The notes below the pieces were generated by a model. That model was not told the origin of the DNA. It searched no databases and was given only the letters and a program-made list of their open reading frames with translations. A stretch of DNA of 36,554 bases from contig JAURBX010000003.1 in the NCBI GenBank assembly GCA_030828745.1, positions 1 to 36,554 on the forward strand, written 5' to 3'. The translations under genes were made by a program, and so were the position numbers. Within the stretch, counting starts at the first letter, position 1. Each line of letters begins with the position of its first letter. Source of the stretch: Flavobacteriaceae bacterium (lineage in GTDB: Bacteria; Bacteroidota; Bacteroidia; Flavobacteriales; Flavobacteriaceae). Shown piece after piece: positions 7,416 to 16,002 of this stretch.

Positions 7416-8423
7416 ATGGATAAGCATTTTATAACAGGTCTAAAAAAAAAGCTAGAAACGACTCAAAAAGTAGTTATTCTTCCGCACAAAAATCCGGATG
7501 GTGATGCCTTGGGAAGCACATTAGCTTTGATGCATTTTTTAATTCAAAACAAGCATGAAGCTGTAATAATATCTCCAAATGATTACCCTAATTTTTTAAA
7601 TTGGCTTCCCGGCCAAGAAAAAATTTTAAAATATAATAAAGACCCGAAAGCGGTTCGTCTCAAAATTGAATCTGCAAGTTTAATTTTTACCCTAGACTTT
7701 AATCACCTCTCTAGAACAGGGGACCTAGAACCATTAATTCAAAAGTCAAAGGCTGATAAAATCATGATCGATCATCATCAAAGTCCCGATTCCTATGCCG
7801 CATTAATGTATTCTGATGTAACAATGAGCTCAACCTGTGAAATGGTATACAACGTAATTGAATCTTTGGACTCAAAAGCGTTTAATCCTGAAATTGCAAG
7901 CTGTCTCTACACAGGAATCATGACAGACACTGGTTCGTTTCGTTATCCAGCAACGACTCCAGCTACCCATAAAGCCATTGCACATTTGATGGAGGCTGGC
8001 GCTTCTAGTACTGAAATTCATCAAAAAATTTATGACAGTTCCTCATTTAGCAGACTTAAACTATTAGGAATTACACTGTCAAACATGAAACAAATAACTA
8101 ATCTACCGATTGTTTTTATGACATTGACTCAAGATGAACTCAATAGCTGTGACTACAAAAAAGGAGACACCGAAGGTTTTGTCAATTATGGCTTAAGTCT
8201 TGAGGGAATTATTTTTTCATGTATTATGATCGAAAATGAAAGTGAAAGCATTATTAAGATGTCCTTTAGATCCCAAGGTGAATTTTCTGTAAATGATTTT
8301 GCACGATCTTATTTTAATGGAGGAGGGCATCACAATGCTGCCGGTGGGATGTCCACAGATTCTATGGTAACAACAATCGCTCGATTTGAAAAAGCTGTTT
8401 TAGAGCTTTCTAATAAATTTTAA
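7416..8423 (+). CDS. nrnA: DHH-family phosphoesterase (NrnA-like oligoribonuclease / pAp phosphatase)
   Basis: Predicted to degrade very short RNAs and/or 3'-phosphoadenosine 5'-phosphate. 335 residues from the ATG at 7416. Seen: NPDGDALGS (26-34), LDFNHLSRTG (93-102), the DHH triad at 119-121 in IDHHQSPDS, GIMTDTGSFRYP, and the DHHA1 glycine motif GGGHHNAAGG (302-311). Upstream in-frame ATGs at 7389, 7392 and 7398 are possible starts, but family members normally begin close to the DGD motif, and a near -7 box (TATCTTCG, 7402-7409) would put the transcript start at or next to 7416. gldI follows 3 bases after its stop. Confidence 0.9.
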   Translation: MDKHFITGLKKKLETTQKVVILPHKNPDGDALGSTLALMHFLIQNKHEAVIISPNDYPNFLNWLPGQEKILKYNKDPKAVRLKIESASLIFTLDFNHLSRTGDLEPLIQKSKADKIMIDHHQSPDSYAALMYSDVTMSSTCEMVYNVIESLDSKAFNPEIASCLYTGIMTDTGSFRYPATTPATHKAIAHLMEAGASSTEIHQKIYDSSSFSRLKLLGITLSNMKQITNLPIVFMTLTQDELNSCDYKKGDTEGFVNYGLSLEGIIFSCIMIENESESIIKMSFRSQGEFSVNDFARSYFNGGGHHNAAGGMSTDSMVTTIARFEKAVLELSNKF

Positions 8424-8426
8424 GTT

Positions 8427-8954
8427 TTGAAAAAAGAAAATTTCCTTCTTTTAATATTGATCTTAGTTTCATGTTCAGAAATTGAACCCAGAAAACCACT
8501 GAACCAAAAAGGGGATTCTTTTATGATTAACTCTGCACAACGCAATAAAAATTTATTCAAAAAAGAGGAACAATTACTGAAAGAGGCAGCATTCAAGGAT
8601 AGTACTCACAAATTTGAAATATCCAAATCTGGATTTTTATATGCCTACACCAAAACCAATACTCAAATTAAAAACCTACCTACAACGGGAGAGATTGTCC
8701 GTTTCCAATATCAAATAGAGGATCTTAATAAAAATGTGATCTACAGTTTTAAAGAACTTGGACCTGTAGAATACGCTATTGATCAAGAGGATTTATTGCC
8801 TGCTTTAAGAGAGGGCTTACGATTACTTCAGCCTGAGGATGTTGCGGTATTTCTTTTTCCTTCCTATCTTTGTTATAGCTATCAAGGGGATGGCCAAAAA
8901 ATTGGAATAAATCAACCCTTGCGATTTATAATCGAACGTTTACCAAATAACTAA
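8427..8954 (+). CDS. gldI: Gliding-motility-associated FKBP-type peptidyl-prolyl isomerase GldI (TTG start)
   Basis: A 175-residue lipoprotein resembling GldI, which in Flavobacterium johnsoniae is required for gliding and is thought to help fold envelope proteins. The TTG at 8427 is chosen because it gives a signal peptide and lipobox (FLLLILILVSCSE, Cys16); the next Met is residue 32, past the lipobox. The FKBP fold covers about 60-173: GEIVRFQYQIEDLNKN, then LPALREGLRLLQPEDVAVFL and a final strand ending in RFIIERLP. It sits between nrnA and a dual-domain isomerase. I am confident of a lipid-anchored FKBP; the GldI label rests on resemblance and synteny. The presence of other gld genes cannot be judged here. 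Confidence 0.85.
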   Translation: MKKENFLLLILILVSCSEIEPRKPLNQKGDSFMINSAQRNKNLFKKEEQLLKEAAFKDSTHKFEISKSGFLYAYTKTNTQIKNLPTTGEIVRFQYQIEDLNKNVIYSFKELGPVEYAIDQEDLLPALREGLRLLQPEDVAVFLFPSYLCYSYQGDGQKIGINQPLRFIIERLPNN

Positions 8955-8975
8955 CCAACATAACTCCATAAAAAA

Positions 8976-10052
8976 ATGAAAAAATTATTTGCGCCCCTAT
9001 TAATTATACTTTTCACGCTAGGTTGTAAAACTCAATATCCCGATCTTGAATCAGGACTTTACGCCGATATCAAAACGAACAAAGGATCTATCGTTGTTAA
9101 ATTAGCTTATGATAAAGTCCCAATTACTGTCGCCAACTTTGTATCACTTAGTGAAGGAACAAATACCTTCGTTAGTGAAGAATTTAAATCTAAGAAATTC
9201 TACAACGGTATACAATTTCACCGAGTTATTGCTGATTTTATGATTCAAAGCGGTGATCCCACTGCGACTGGATCTGGAGGACCTGGCTATCGTTTTGATG
9301 ATGAGTTTTCTGACTTGACCCACAAAGGCCCCGGCATCCTGTCCATGGCAAATTCAGGTCCAGCAACGAATGGAAGTCAATTTTTCATTACTCACAAAGC
9401 TACACCTTGGTTGGATGGAAAACATTCCGTTTTTGGAGAAGTAGTGATGGGCCAGGAAATTGTTGATAGTATTGCTCAAAATGATGTTATTGAAGAAGTT
9501 ATCATCATACGAAAAGGAGGAGAAGCAAAGAAATTTGATGCTCCTGAAACATTCAGTGCTTATTTTTCAAAAAAAGACGAAATCGCCAAAGAAAAAGAAG
9601 CCAAACAAATAATCATTAAAGAAGGAAATGTTTCCAAATTTGATAAACAAAAAGAAGGAACAAAAACTACCGCATCAGGTCTTCAATATACAATCACTAC
9701 AAAAGGAGAGGGTTCTGCTGTCAACACGACCAATAAAGCCATGGTGAATTATGCTGTTTATTTTGTAGACGGTACAATTTTAGAAACAAGCATGGAGTCT
9801 GTAGCCATTGCCAATGACATTCTAAATCCACAACGTCAAAGTGCTGGACAGTACAAACCCATTGAAGCCTCTGTTGGGATTGATGCAAGAATGATTGAAG
9901 GGTTCAAAGAAGGTTTACGCCTATTAAAAGAAGGAGACAAAGCCACTTTATTCCTTCCCTATACCATCGCTTATGGTGCCGATGGTGTCCAAGGCATTCC
10001 ACCTCAATCGGATTTGATTTTTGAGGTTGAAATCGTCAAGGTAATTCAATAA
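8976..10052 (+). CDS. Lipoprotein with fused cyclophilin and FKBP peptidyl-prolyl isomerase domains
   Basis: A 358-residue protein predicted to be lipid-anchored in the envelope (MKKLFAPLLIILFTLGC, Cys17). The cyclophilin domain at about 29-180 shows FHRVIADFMIQSGDPTATGS, SMANSGPATNGSQFFIT and WLDGKHSVFGEV, so the active-site Arg and the QFF motif are present. A charged linker (about 190-225) leads to an FKBP domain at about 226-358: TASGLQYTITTKGEGS, MIEGFKEGLRLLKEGDKATL, YGADGVQGIPPQSDLIFEVE. Two unrelated isomerase folds on one lipoprotein, next to the FKBP GldI, point to an envelope protein-folding cluster. A strong terminator follows. Confidence 0.92.
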   Translation: MKKLFAPLLIILFTLGCKTQYPDLESGLYADIKTNKGSIVVKLAYDKVPITVANFVSLSEGTNTFVSEEFKSKKFYNGIQFHRVIADFMIQSGDPTATGSGGPGYRFDDEFSDLTHKGPGILSMANSGPATNGSQFFITHKATPWLDGKHSVFGEVVMGQEIVDSIAQNDVIEEVIIIRKGGEAKKFDAPETFSAYFSKKDEIAKEKEAKQIIIKEGNVSKFDKQKEGTKTTASGLQYTITTKGEGSAVNTTNKAMVNYAVYFVDGTILETSMESVAIANDILNPQRQSAGQYKPIEASVGIDARMIEGFKEGLRLLKEGDKATLFLPYTIAYGADGVQGIPPQSDLIFEVEIVKVIQ

Positions 10053-10058
10053 AAAAAC

Positions 10059-10090
10059 AAAAAAGATCAACAATTGTTGGTCTTTTTTTT
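10059..10090 (+). terminator. Rho-independent terminator after the isomerase gene
   Basis: Arms AAAAGATCAAC and GTTGGTCTTTT pair around AATT with a single T-G wobble, followed by a run of T to 10090. It closes the nrnA-gldI-isomerase transcript. An in-frame TTG of the next gene lies inside this hairpin, which argues against that codon as a start. Confidence 0.85.
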
Positions 10091-10094
10091 ATCA

Positions 10095-11165
10095 ATGAAA
10101 AAGGTATATTACATTTTAATTGCACTACTCCCCTTGCAATGGATTGCCCTCTCATGGGTTAAAAAAAATCCCGAATGGGTAGAAGGTGTTTTTAGCCAAA
10201 GTATCTATCCCTATGTTTTTAAAACACATCGCTTTTTCTTTTATCAACTTCCTTTTTCTTTTGGAGATCTTTTTTATGCAATGATTGCAATCTTGCTTAT
10301 TGTAGGCTGCGTCCAAATAATCAAAAAACCAAGAGCGTATTTTAAAAAAAACCTAATTCAAGTTTTCGCTATCTTCTCCTTAACCCTCCTAGTTTTCCAA
10401 ATTTCATGGGGACTGAATTACTACAGAACGCCACTTCATGAGTCCTTGGGTTATAGTCTAGAGTATAATGAAATTGAATTGACAGAAACGCTAAATAAAC
10501 TCATTGAAATAAACAATGAACTCCACGGAAGACTAACTAATTCAGACTCTGTTCCAGTGAGGATTCCGTATTCTAAGGACGTTTTGGCCAAGATGATCGA
10601 AAATGACTTTTCTTTTGAAGCGCAACAATATCAAGTAAAACCTTTTGTAAAAAATTCTCTTTGGAGCACGCTTCTTAGCTATATGGGATATGCAGGTTAC
10701 CTCAATCCATTAACCCTCGAATCACAAGTAAACAGACATATACCCAAATTGAATTACATTACCACACTAGCCCATGAAATGGCACATCAACTGGGTATTG
10801 CTGCTGAAAATGAAGCCAATTATATTTCCTTTTACACCACCATCAATCATCAAGATCCTTTTGTTCAATATGCGGGCTATAGTTTTGCATTTCGTTACTG
10901 TTATTCAGAGTTATTTAAAGCAAATCCTGAAAAAGCGAAAGATTTGATTTCCAATCTCAAACCCGGAATCATCAAAAATTTCAGTGCACTTTCCTCCTTT
11001 TGGAAGCAGTATCAAAATCCCTTTGAGCCTTATCTAAAAAAAGGATACGATTCGTATTTAAAAGCAAATGGACAAGTCCTAGGAATTCAAAGTTACAATG
11101 CTATGGTTGCACTTGTTATTGCTCATTCCAAGAGTACTTCTTATACTCTTGATAAGTTCTATTAA
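10095..11165 (+). CDS. DUF3810 membrane protein with zinc-protease motif
   Basis: A 356-residue protein of the flavobacterial DUF3810 type. The start at 10095 is preferred over a TTG at 10074 that lies in the preceding terminator. Three N-terminal hydrophobic segments are visible (about 4-20, 57-73, 88-104). The remainder is probably on one side of the membrane and contains TTLAHEMAHQLGIAAENEAN, an HExxH zinc motif (227-231) with acidic residues 238 and 240 as third-ligand candidates. The motif suggests a gluzincin-like peptidase; substrate and activity are unknown. It has no partner on the plus strand except the downstream methyltransferase gene 41 bases away. Confidence 0.8.
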   Translation: MKKVYYILIALLPLQWIALSWVKKNPEWVEGVFSQSIYPYVFKTHRFFFYQLPFSFGDLFYAMIAILLIVGCVQIIKKPRAYFKKNLIQVFAIFSLTLLVFQISWGLNYYRTPLHESLGYSLEYNEIELTETLNKLIEINNELHGRLTNSDSVPVRIPYSKDVLAKMIENDFSFEAQQYQVKPFVKNSLWSTLLSYMGYAGYLNPLTLESQVNRHIPKLNYITTLAHEMAHQLGIAAENEANYISFYTTINHQDPFVQYAGYSFAFRYCYSELFKANPEKAKDLISNLKPGIIKNFSALSSFWKQYQNPFEPYLKKGYDSYLKANGQVLGIQSYNAMVALVIAHSKSTSYTLDKFY

Positions 11166-11169
11166 TTTT

Positions 11170-11194
11170 TTTTAAAATCCGTTAGATTTTAAAA
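11170..11194. repeat. AT-rich inverted repeat upstream of the RNA methyltransferase
   Basis: Perfect 10-base arms TTTTAAAATC and GATTTTAAAA flank the loop CGTTA. Eight T precede the hairpin but none follow it, so it does not look like a plus-strand terminator. It lies 12 bases upstream of the GTG start and could act in the leader or be chance in AT-rich DNA. Confidence 0.4.
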
Positions 11195-11206
11195 TACCTT
11201 GCAATA

Positions 11207-12001
11207 GTGAAAATACTATCTAGCATTCAAAATCCTGAGCTAAAAAGGCTTCGTTTACTTTTTCAAAAATCTCGTGAACGAAAAAAACAAAAACGCTTTG
11301 TTATCGAAGGTGAAAGAGAAATAAAAAAAGCAATTAGGGGAGGCTACAGTTTAGAATCTATTTTTATGCACGAAAGTGCAACAGATGACTTTAATTCCTT
11401 ACTTAATTTACTCATAGACACAAGAAAATACAGCATACAAGCAGGAGTTTTTGAAAAATTGAGTATTCGTTCTGGGTCAGAAAAGATTATTGCTATTGCG
11501 CAAAATAAATCGCATGAATTGGCTGAACTAAAACTCGATAAAACCTCTATTATTTTAATTATTGAGGCTCCTGAAAAACCAGGAAACATTGGAGCGCTCT
11601 ACCGTACCGCTGCCGCTTCGAATATGGATGCCGTGATTATTGCCAATCCTAAAACAGATTTTTACAATCCCAACAGCATTCGGTCTAGCTTAGGAAGTCT
11701 ATTTTTATTACCCACCGCAATGGCTTCATCTGATGAAGTTATCCCCTTTTTAAAAGAAAGAAAAGTTAGCATCTTAACCGCTGCCATTCACCCCGATGCA
11801 ATGGCTTATGATCAATTTCATTACCCCCCGCCTTGCGCTCTTGTCATGGGAACCGAAAGCACAGGTCTAGATCAACTTTGGTTAGAAAAAACGGATCAAA
11901 ATTTGATTATACCGATGGCAGATGAAGTAGATTCCTTAAATTTATCTGTTTCGGCAGGGATTTTGATGTATGAATCTCAACGTAAAAACAATCGATTTTA
12001 A
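11207..12001 (+). CDS. TrmH/SpoU-family RNA 2'-O-methyltransferase (GTG start)
   Basis: A SAM-dependent SPOUT methyltransferase expected to methylate ribose 2'-OH in rRNA or tRNA. 264 residues from the GTG at 11207; no ATG lies near the conserved N-terminus (MKILSSIQNPELKRL), which includes the substrate-binding domain (FVIEGEREIKKAI at 31-43). The catalytic domain shows motif 1 EAPEKPGNIGALYRTA, motif 2 LVMGTESTGL and motif 3 IPMADEVDSLNLSVSAGI, which form the knot. The target nucleotide cannot be told from the sequence. The relA/spoT gene follows after 33 bases. Confidence 0.9.
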   Translation: MKILSSIQNPELKRLRLLFQKSRERKKQKRFVIEGEREIKKAIRGGYSLESIFMHESATDDFNSLLNLLIDTRKYSIQAGVFEKLSIRSGSEKIIAIAQNKSHELAELKLDKTSIILIIEAPEKPGNIGALYRTAAASNMDAVIIANPKTDFYNPNSIRSSLGSLFLLPTAMASSDEVIPFLKERKVSILTAAIHPDAMAYDQFHYPPPCALVMGTESTGLDQLWLEKTDQNLIIPMADEVDSLNLSVSAGILMYESQRKNNRF

Positions 12002-12034
12002 AAACACTACTTTCTTTAGTATATTGAAACAAAG

Positions 12035-14236
12035 ATGATCATTGACCAAGAGATAGAAAATAAAGAAATAGCCAAGCAATACAAAGAATTGCTTCGGATC
12101 AGCTATCAATCACTAAGTGATACGGATAAAAAAATGATTCGTTTGGCATTTGACACTGCTGTTGAGGCGCATAGTAGCCAACGCAGAAAGTCGGGCGAAG
12201 CTTATATTTTCCATCCTATTAGTGTTGCAAAAATTGTCGCGCACCAAATTGGTCTTGATGCAACTTCTATCTGTGCCGCTTTATTACATGATGTTGTTGA
12301 GGACACTCCAGTTACGCTTCAAGACATTGAGCGGTTGATGGGGAATTCAATTGCAAAAATTGTTCATGGATTAACCAAAATATCAAGTCTTAAAAAAGAC
12401 AAAGATATTTCACTTCAAGCAGAGAATTTTAGAAAAATGCTACTCACATTAAATGATGATGTTAGAGTAATCATTATTAAAATTGCTGACCGTTTGCATA
12501 ATATGCAAACCATGGACTCAATGCCTGAGTATAAGCAAGTTAAGATTGCTTCAGAAACACTCTATATTTATGCTCCTTTAGCCCATAGAATTGGATTGTA
12601 TACTATTAAAACAGAACTTGAAGATTTAAGTTTAAAATACACCGAACCGCAGCGCTATCTATCAATTAAAGAAAAGATTGATGAAAGCATTGAGGCACAA
12701 AATGACTACATCAGTTCATTTTCAAAGTTTATTTCTCAAGAATTGAAAAAAGAACGCCTTAAATACAACATTAAGGGAAGGAGTAAATCGATTTATTCGA
12801 TTCATAAAAAAATGTTAGCGCAAAATGTTTCCATTGATCAGATCTATGACAAATTTGCGATTCGAATCGTTTACGATTGCCAAAGAGCAAAAGAAAAATT
12901 TATAGCTTGGAAAATATATTCAATCATAACCGATCATTTTATCCCCAACCCTACCCGACTAAGAGACTGGATTTCTGCTCCGAAATCCAATGGATATGAA
13001 GCGCTACATATTACCGTAATGGGGCCTATGAATAAGTGGGTAGAAGTTCAAATTCGATCCAGTCGAATGCATGAAATTGCTGAAAAAGGATACGCAGCGC
13101 ATTTTAAATACAAACAGGGAGAACAAAAAGATATTGGAATTGAAAGTTGGCTCAATCGTCTTCAAGAAGTATTAGAAAACAACTCTGGAAATGCTGTTGA
13201 TTTTGTAGAAGATTTCAAGCTAAACCTTTACGCTAAAGAAATTTTTGTATTTACTCCAAAAGGAGATTTAAAATCTTTGCCCCAAGGGGCAACTGCCCTT
13301 GACTTTGCTTTTGCCATACATTCAGAAATTGGTAAAAAAACTCGAGGGGTTAGAGTCAATGATCGCCTTGTCCCATTGAGTAAGGAACTTAAAAGTGGAG
13401 ATCAAATTGAGGTTATTACTTCCGAGTCATTAAAGCCCTCTAAAAACTGGTTAGATTTTGTAATCACTTCCCGTGCGCGTTCTATTATTAAGTCCTCCTT
13501 GAATGAAGAAAAAAAGGAAAGAGCCGAAGAGGGAAAAGAAATTTTGAGGAGAAAACTAAAACAACTCAAAATTACCAGTAATGATAAAACCATTCAAAGT
13601 ATGTTGCTATTTTTCAAGTTTAACTCCAGTCAAGATCTATTTTATAGAGTTGGAATCGGAACTTTAGACAATAAGCAACTTAAAGAGTTTGCAGGTGCAT
13701 ATAATAATTCCGTATTGAATTTTTTCAAAAAAAGGATACGTTCGAAAAATCCGGAGGATATCATTACCAATAATGAGATTACAGAAAAGTTTGACAAACT
13801 TGTCTTTGGTAAAGAAAAAGAAGCCATGGCTCACAGTTTTTCCAATTGTTGTAATCCGATCCCTGGGGACGCTGTTTTTGGCTTTATCACAGTTAATGGG
13901 GGAATTAAGGTACATAACAAAGATTGTCCAAACTCCCTAGCGTTACAGTCCAATTATGCCTACCGAATTTTACCTGCAAAGTGGGTTGATTCTTCCTCTG
14001 AAGAATATTCTGCCGTACTAAGATTATCAGGAATTGATACCCGAGGGTTAGTCAATGAAGTCACTCGAATGATTTCTAACAACAGTAATATAAATATTAA
14101 CAAAATCAACTTTGACACGAATGATCAATTTTTTACTGGGGTGATCCATGTAAGTGTTCAAAATATTAACATTCTTAACAAATTGGTTCAAAATTTAGCT
14201 CGAGTAAACGGAATTGACAAAATTGTCAGGGAATAA
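12035..14236 (+). CDS. Bifunctional RelA/SpoT-type (p)ppGpp synthetase/hydrolase
   Basis: Makes and degrades the stringent-response alarmone (p)ppGpp. 733 residues with the full long-RSH layout. The HD hydrolase domain (about 40-190) has H60 and HDVVED at 85-90, so hydrolysis should work. The synthetase domain (about 230-345) has [25 protein letters not shown] and [20 protein letters not shown]. The TGS domain starts at about 400 ([20 protein letters not shown]), a zinc-finger-like region carries Cys605-Cys606 and KDCPNS, and a C-terminal ACT domain covers about 655-733. Intact sites in both catalytic domains favour a bifunctional enzyme. The promoter of fur overlaps its stop codon. Confidence 0.95.
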   Translation: MIIDQEIENKEIAKQYKELLRISYQSLSDTDKKMIRLAFDTAVEAHSSQRRKSGEAYIFHPISVAKIVAHQIGLDATSICAALLHDVVEDTPVTLQDIERLMGNSIAKIVHGLTKISSLKKDKDISLQAENFRKMLLTLNDDVRVIIIKIADRLHNMQTMDSMPEYKQVKIASETLYIYAPLAHRIGLYTIKTELEDLSLKYTEPQRYLSIKEKIDESIEAQNDYISSFSKFISQELKKERLKYNIKGRSKSIYSIHKKMLAQNVSIDQIYDKFAIRIVYDCQRAKEKFIAWKIYSIITDHFIPNPTRLRDWISAPKSNGYEALHITVMGPMNKWVEVQIRSSRMHEIAEKGYAAHFKYKQGEQKDIGIESWLNRLQEVLENNSGNAVDFVEDFKLNLYAKEIFVFTPKGDLKSLPQGATALDFAFAIHSEIGKKTRGVRVNDRLVPLSKELKSGDQIEVITSESLKPSKNWLDFVITSRARSIIKSSLNEEKKERAEEGKEILRRKLKQLKITSNDKTIQSMLLFFKFNSSQDLFYRVGIGTLDNKQLKEFAGAYNNSVLNFFKKRIRSKNPEDIITNNEITEKFDKLVFGKEKEAMAHSFSNCCNPIPGDAVFGFITVNGGIKVHNKDCPNSLALQSNYAYRILPAKWVDSSSEEYSAVLRLSGIDTRGLVNEVTRMISNNSNININKINFDTNDQFFTGVIHVSVQNINILNKLVQNLARVNGIDKIVRE

Positions 14237-14255
14237 GCCTTTATAACTATCTTTG
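14223..14255 (+). promoter_or_regulatory. Bacteroidota-type promoter for fur, giving a near-leaderless transcript
   Basis: TTG (14223-14225), a 22-base spacer and TATCTTTG (14248-14255) match TTG-N17-23-TAnnTTTG. The fur ATG is at 14260, only 4 bases after the box, so the transcript probably starts at or beside the start codon. The promoter lies across the last codons of the upstream gene. Confidence 0.65.
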
Positions 14256-14259
14256 CAAA

Positions 14260-14700
14260 ATGATTAAAGAAAAATCAAATCAAGATATCGTCAAAGAAGT
14301 TTTTATTAACTTCTTGGATCAACAGGGGCATCGTAAAACACCCGAGCGATTTGCTATCCTTTTTGAAATCTATGACAACAAGGAGCATTTTGATATAGAG
14401 TCGCTTTACATCAAAATGAAAAATAAAAATTATAGAGTAAGTAGAGCTACCCTTTATAATACGATCGAACTGTTATTAGAATGTGGTTTGGTTCGCAAAC
14501 ATCAGTTTGGAAAAAATCAAGCCCAATACGAAAAATCATATTTTGATCATCAGCATGATCACATGATACTTACCGATACTGGAGAAGTGAAAGAATTTTG
14601 CGACCCTAGAATCCAACAAATAAAGAAAACAATTGAAGAGGTTTTTGATGTTGATATTCACAAGCATTCTTTATACTTTTACGGCACTAAAAAGAAATAA
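14260..14700 (+). CDS. fur: Fur-family transcriptional repressor
   Basis: A 146-residue metal-responsive regulator. The winged helix spans about 10-85 ([15 protein letters not shown], then [21 protein letters not shown]). The dimerisation domain begins with the metal-binding cluster H97, H99, D100, H101 in FDHQHDHMI and ends with HKHSLYFYG (H134, H136). Where classical Fur proteins have the first structural-zinc CxxC after HDHxI, this one reads LTDTGEV, with threonines at 105 and 107. Only Cys114 is near. Whether it senses iron, zinc or peroxide cannot be decided, so the symbol is a family label. purA follows after 18 bases. Confidence 0.85.
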   Translation: MIKEKSNQDIVKEVFINFLDQQGHRKTPERFAILFEIYDNKEHFDIESLYIKMKNKNYRVSRATLYNTIELLLECGLVRKHQFGKNQAQYEKSYFDHQHDHMILTDTGEVKEFCDPRIQQIKKTIEEVFDVDIHKHSLYFYGTKKK

Positions 14701-14718
14701 AAAATAAATCCAAAAAAC

Positions 14719-15987
14719 ATGGCGGTAGATTTGCTACTCGGGCTTCAGTGGGGAGACGAAGGAAAAGGAAAAATAGTTGATGTATTAACCACTTCTTATG
14801 ATATTATCGCTCGATTTCAAGGAGGTCCAAATGCAGGTCATACGCTTGAATTTGAAGGTAACAAACACGTATTACACACTATTCCGTCCGGAATATTTCA
14901 TCCAAAAGCAATCAATTTAATTGGAAATGGAGTCGTAATTGATCCTGTAATTTTCAAAAAAGAAATCGACAATTTAGCTCCTTACCAACTAGATTTTTCT
15001 GAAAAATTATTAATTTCTAAAAAAGCACATCTAATACTACCCACCCACCGCTTGTTGGATGCGGCCTCAGAAGCAGCAAAAGGAAAAGCTAAAATTGGAT
15101 CTACCCTCAAAGGAATTGGACCTACCTACATGGATAAAACCGGTAGAAATGGAATCCGCCTGGGTGATATTCTTGCAACCGATTGGGAAGAAAAATACAA
15201 ACGTCTCACCCAAAAACATTTGGGAATGCTGAAAGCATATGACGCTTCGATTGAATATGATCTGAAAAGTATGGAAATTGCGTTTTCAGAAAGCATCACC
15301 GCTTTGCGTCAATTCAAATTGGTGGACAGTGAGCAATATCTTATCGAAGCACAGAGAGAAGGAAAAAAGATTTTGGCAGAGGGCGCTCAAGGATCTCTTT
15401 TAGATGTTGATTTTGGGACCTACCCATTCGTTACCTCATCCACCACCACAGCTGCGGGTGCTTGTACTGGCCTTGGTGTTGCTCCCAACAAAATAAAAGA
15501 AGTTTACGGGATTTTTAAAGCCTATACCACGCGTGTAGGAAGCGGCCCCTTCCCTACCGAGCTTTTTGATGAAGATGGAGAAACCATGGGGAGAGTTGGT
15601 CATGAATTTGGTGCCACTACAGGTCGTTCAAGACGCTGCGGATGGATTGATTTAGTTGCTCTAAAATATTCAATTCAAATCAATGGAGTGACCCAATTAA
15701 TGATGATGAAAGGGGATGTTCTCTCAGGTTTTGAAAAATTAAAAATCTGTACCGCCTACAAGACAACATCGGGAGTTATGGAGTATTTCCCTTACGATAT
15801 CAACTCAGGAATTGAGCCTATTTATGAAGAGATTCCAGGCTGGAAAGAAGATTTAACTCAAATGACAGAAGCTTCTCAGTTTCCTGCAAATTTTCAAGCC
15901 TATATCGATTATTTAGAGAAGGCACTAGAAACACCCATTAAAATTGTTTCAGTAGGCCCTGATCGGAAGCAAACTATTTTCAGATAA
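14719..15987 (+). CDS. purA: Adenylosuccinate synthetase
   Basis: First committed step from IMP to AMP: IMP + aspartate + GTP to adenylosuccinate. 422 residues, normal length. Seen: WGDEGKGKIVD (11-21) with catalytic Asp13, GGPNAGHT (35-42) with catalytic His41, GSTLKGIGPTYMDK, AYTTRVGSGPFPTEL and GRSRRCGWIDLVALKYS. It lies directly downstream of fur and 15 bases before an OstA-like gene. Confidence 0.98.
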   Translation: MAVDLLLGLQWGDEGKGKIVDVLTTSYDIIARFQGGPNAGHTLEFEGNKHVLHTIPSGIFHPKAINLIGNGVVIDPVIFKKEIDNLAPYQLDFSEKLLISKKAHLILPTHRLLDAASEAAKGKAKIGSTLKGIGPTYMDKTGRNGIRLGDILATDWEEKYKRLTQKHLGMLKAYDASIEYDLKSMEIAFSESITALRQFKLVDSEQYLIEAQREGKKILAEGAQGSLLDVDFGTYPFVTSSTTTAAGACTGLGVAPNKIKEVYGIFKAYTTRVGSGPFPTELFDEDGETMGRVGHEFGATTGRSRRCGWIDLVALKYSIQINGVTQLMMMKGDVLSGFEKLKICTAYKTTSGVMEYFPYDINSGIEPIYEEIPGWKEDLTQMTEASQFPANFQAYIDYLEKALETPIKIVSVGPDRKQTIFR

Positions 15988-16002
15988 AAAATATCAAAGG
16001 AT

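Noticed and set aside
10074-10094. TTG start for the DUF3810 gene
   Set aside because: The codon lies inside the terminator hairpin; the ATG at 10095 starts a normal hydrophobic N-terminus.
13402-13915. Three minus-strand open frames inside the relA/spoT-like gene
   Set aside because: They are antisense to the intact TGS and zinc-finger region and show no family motif.
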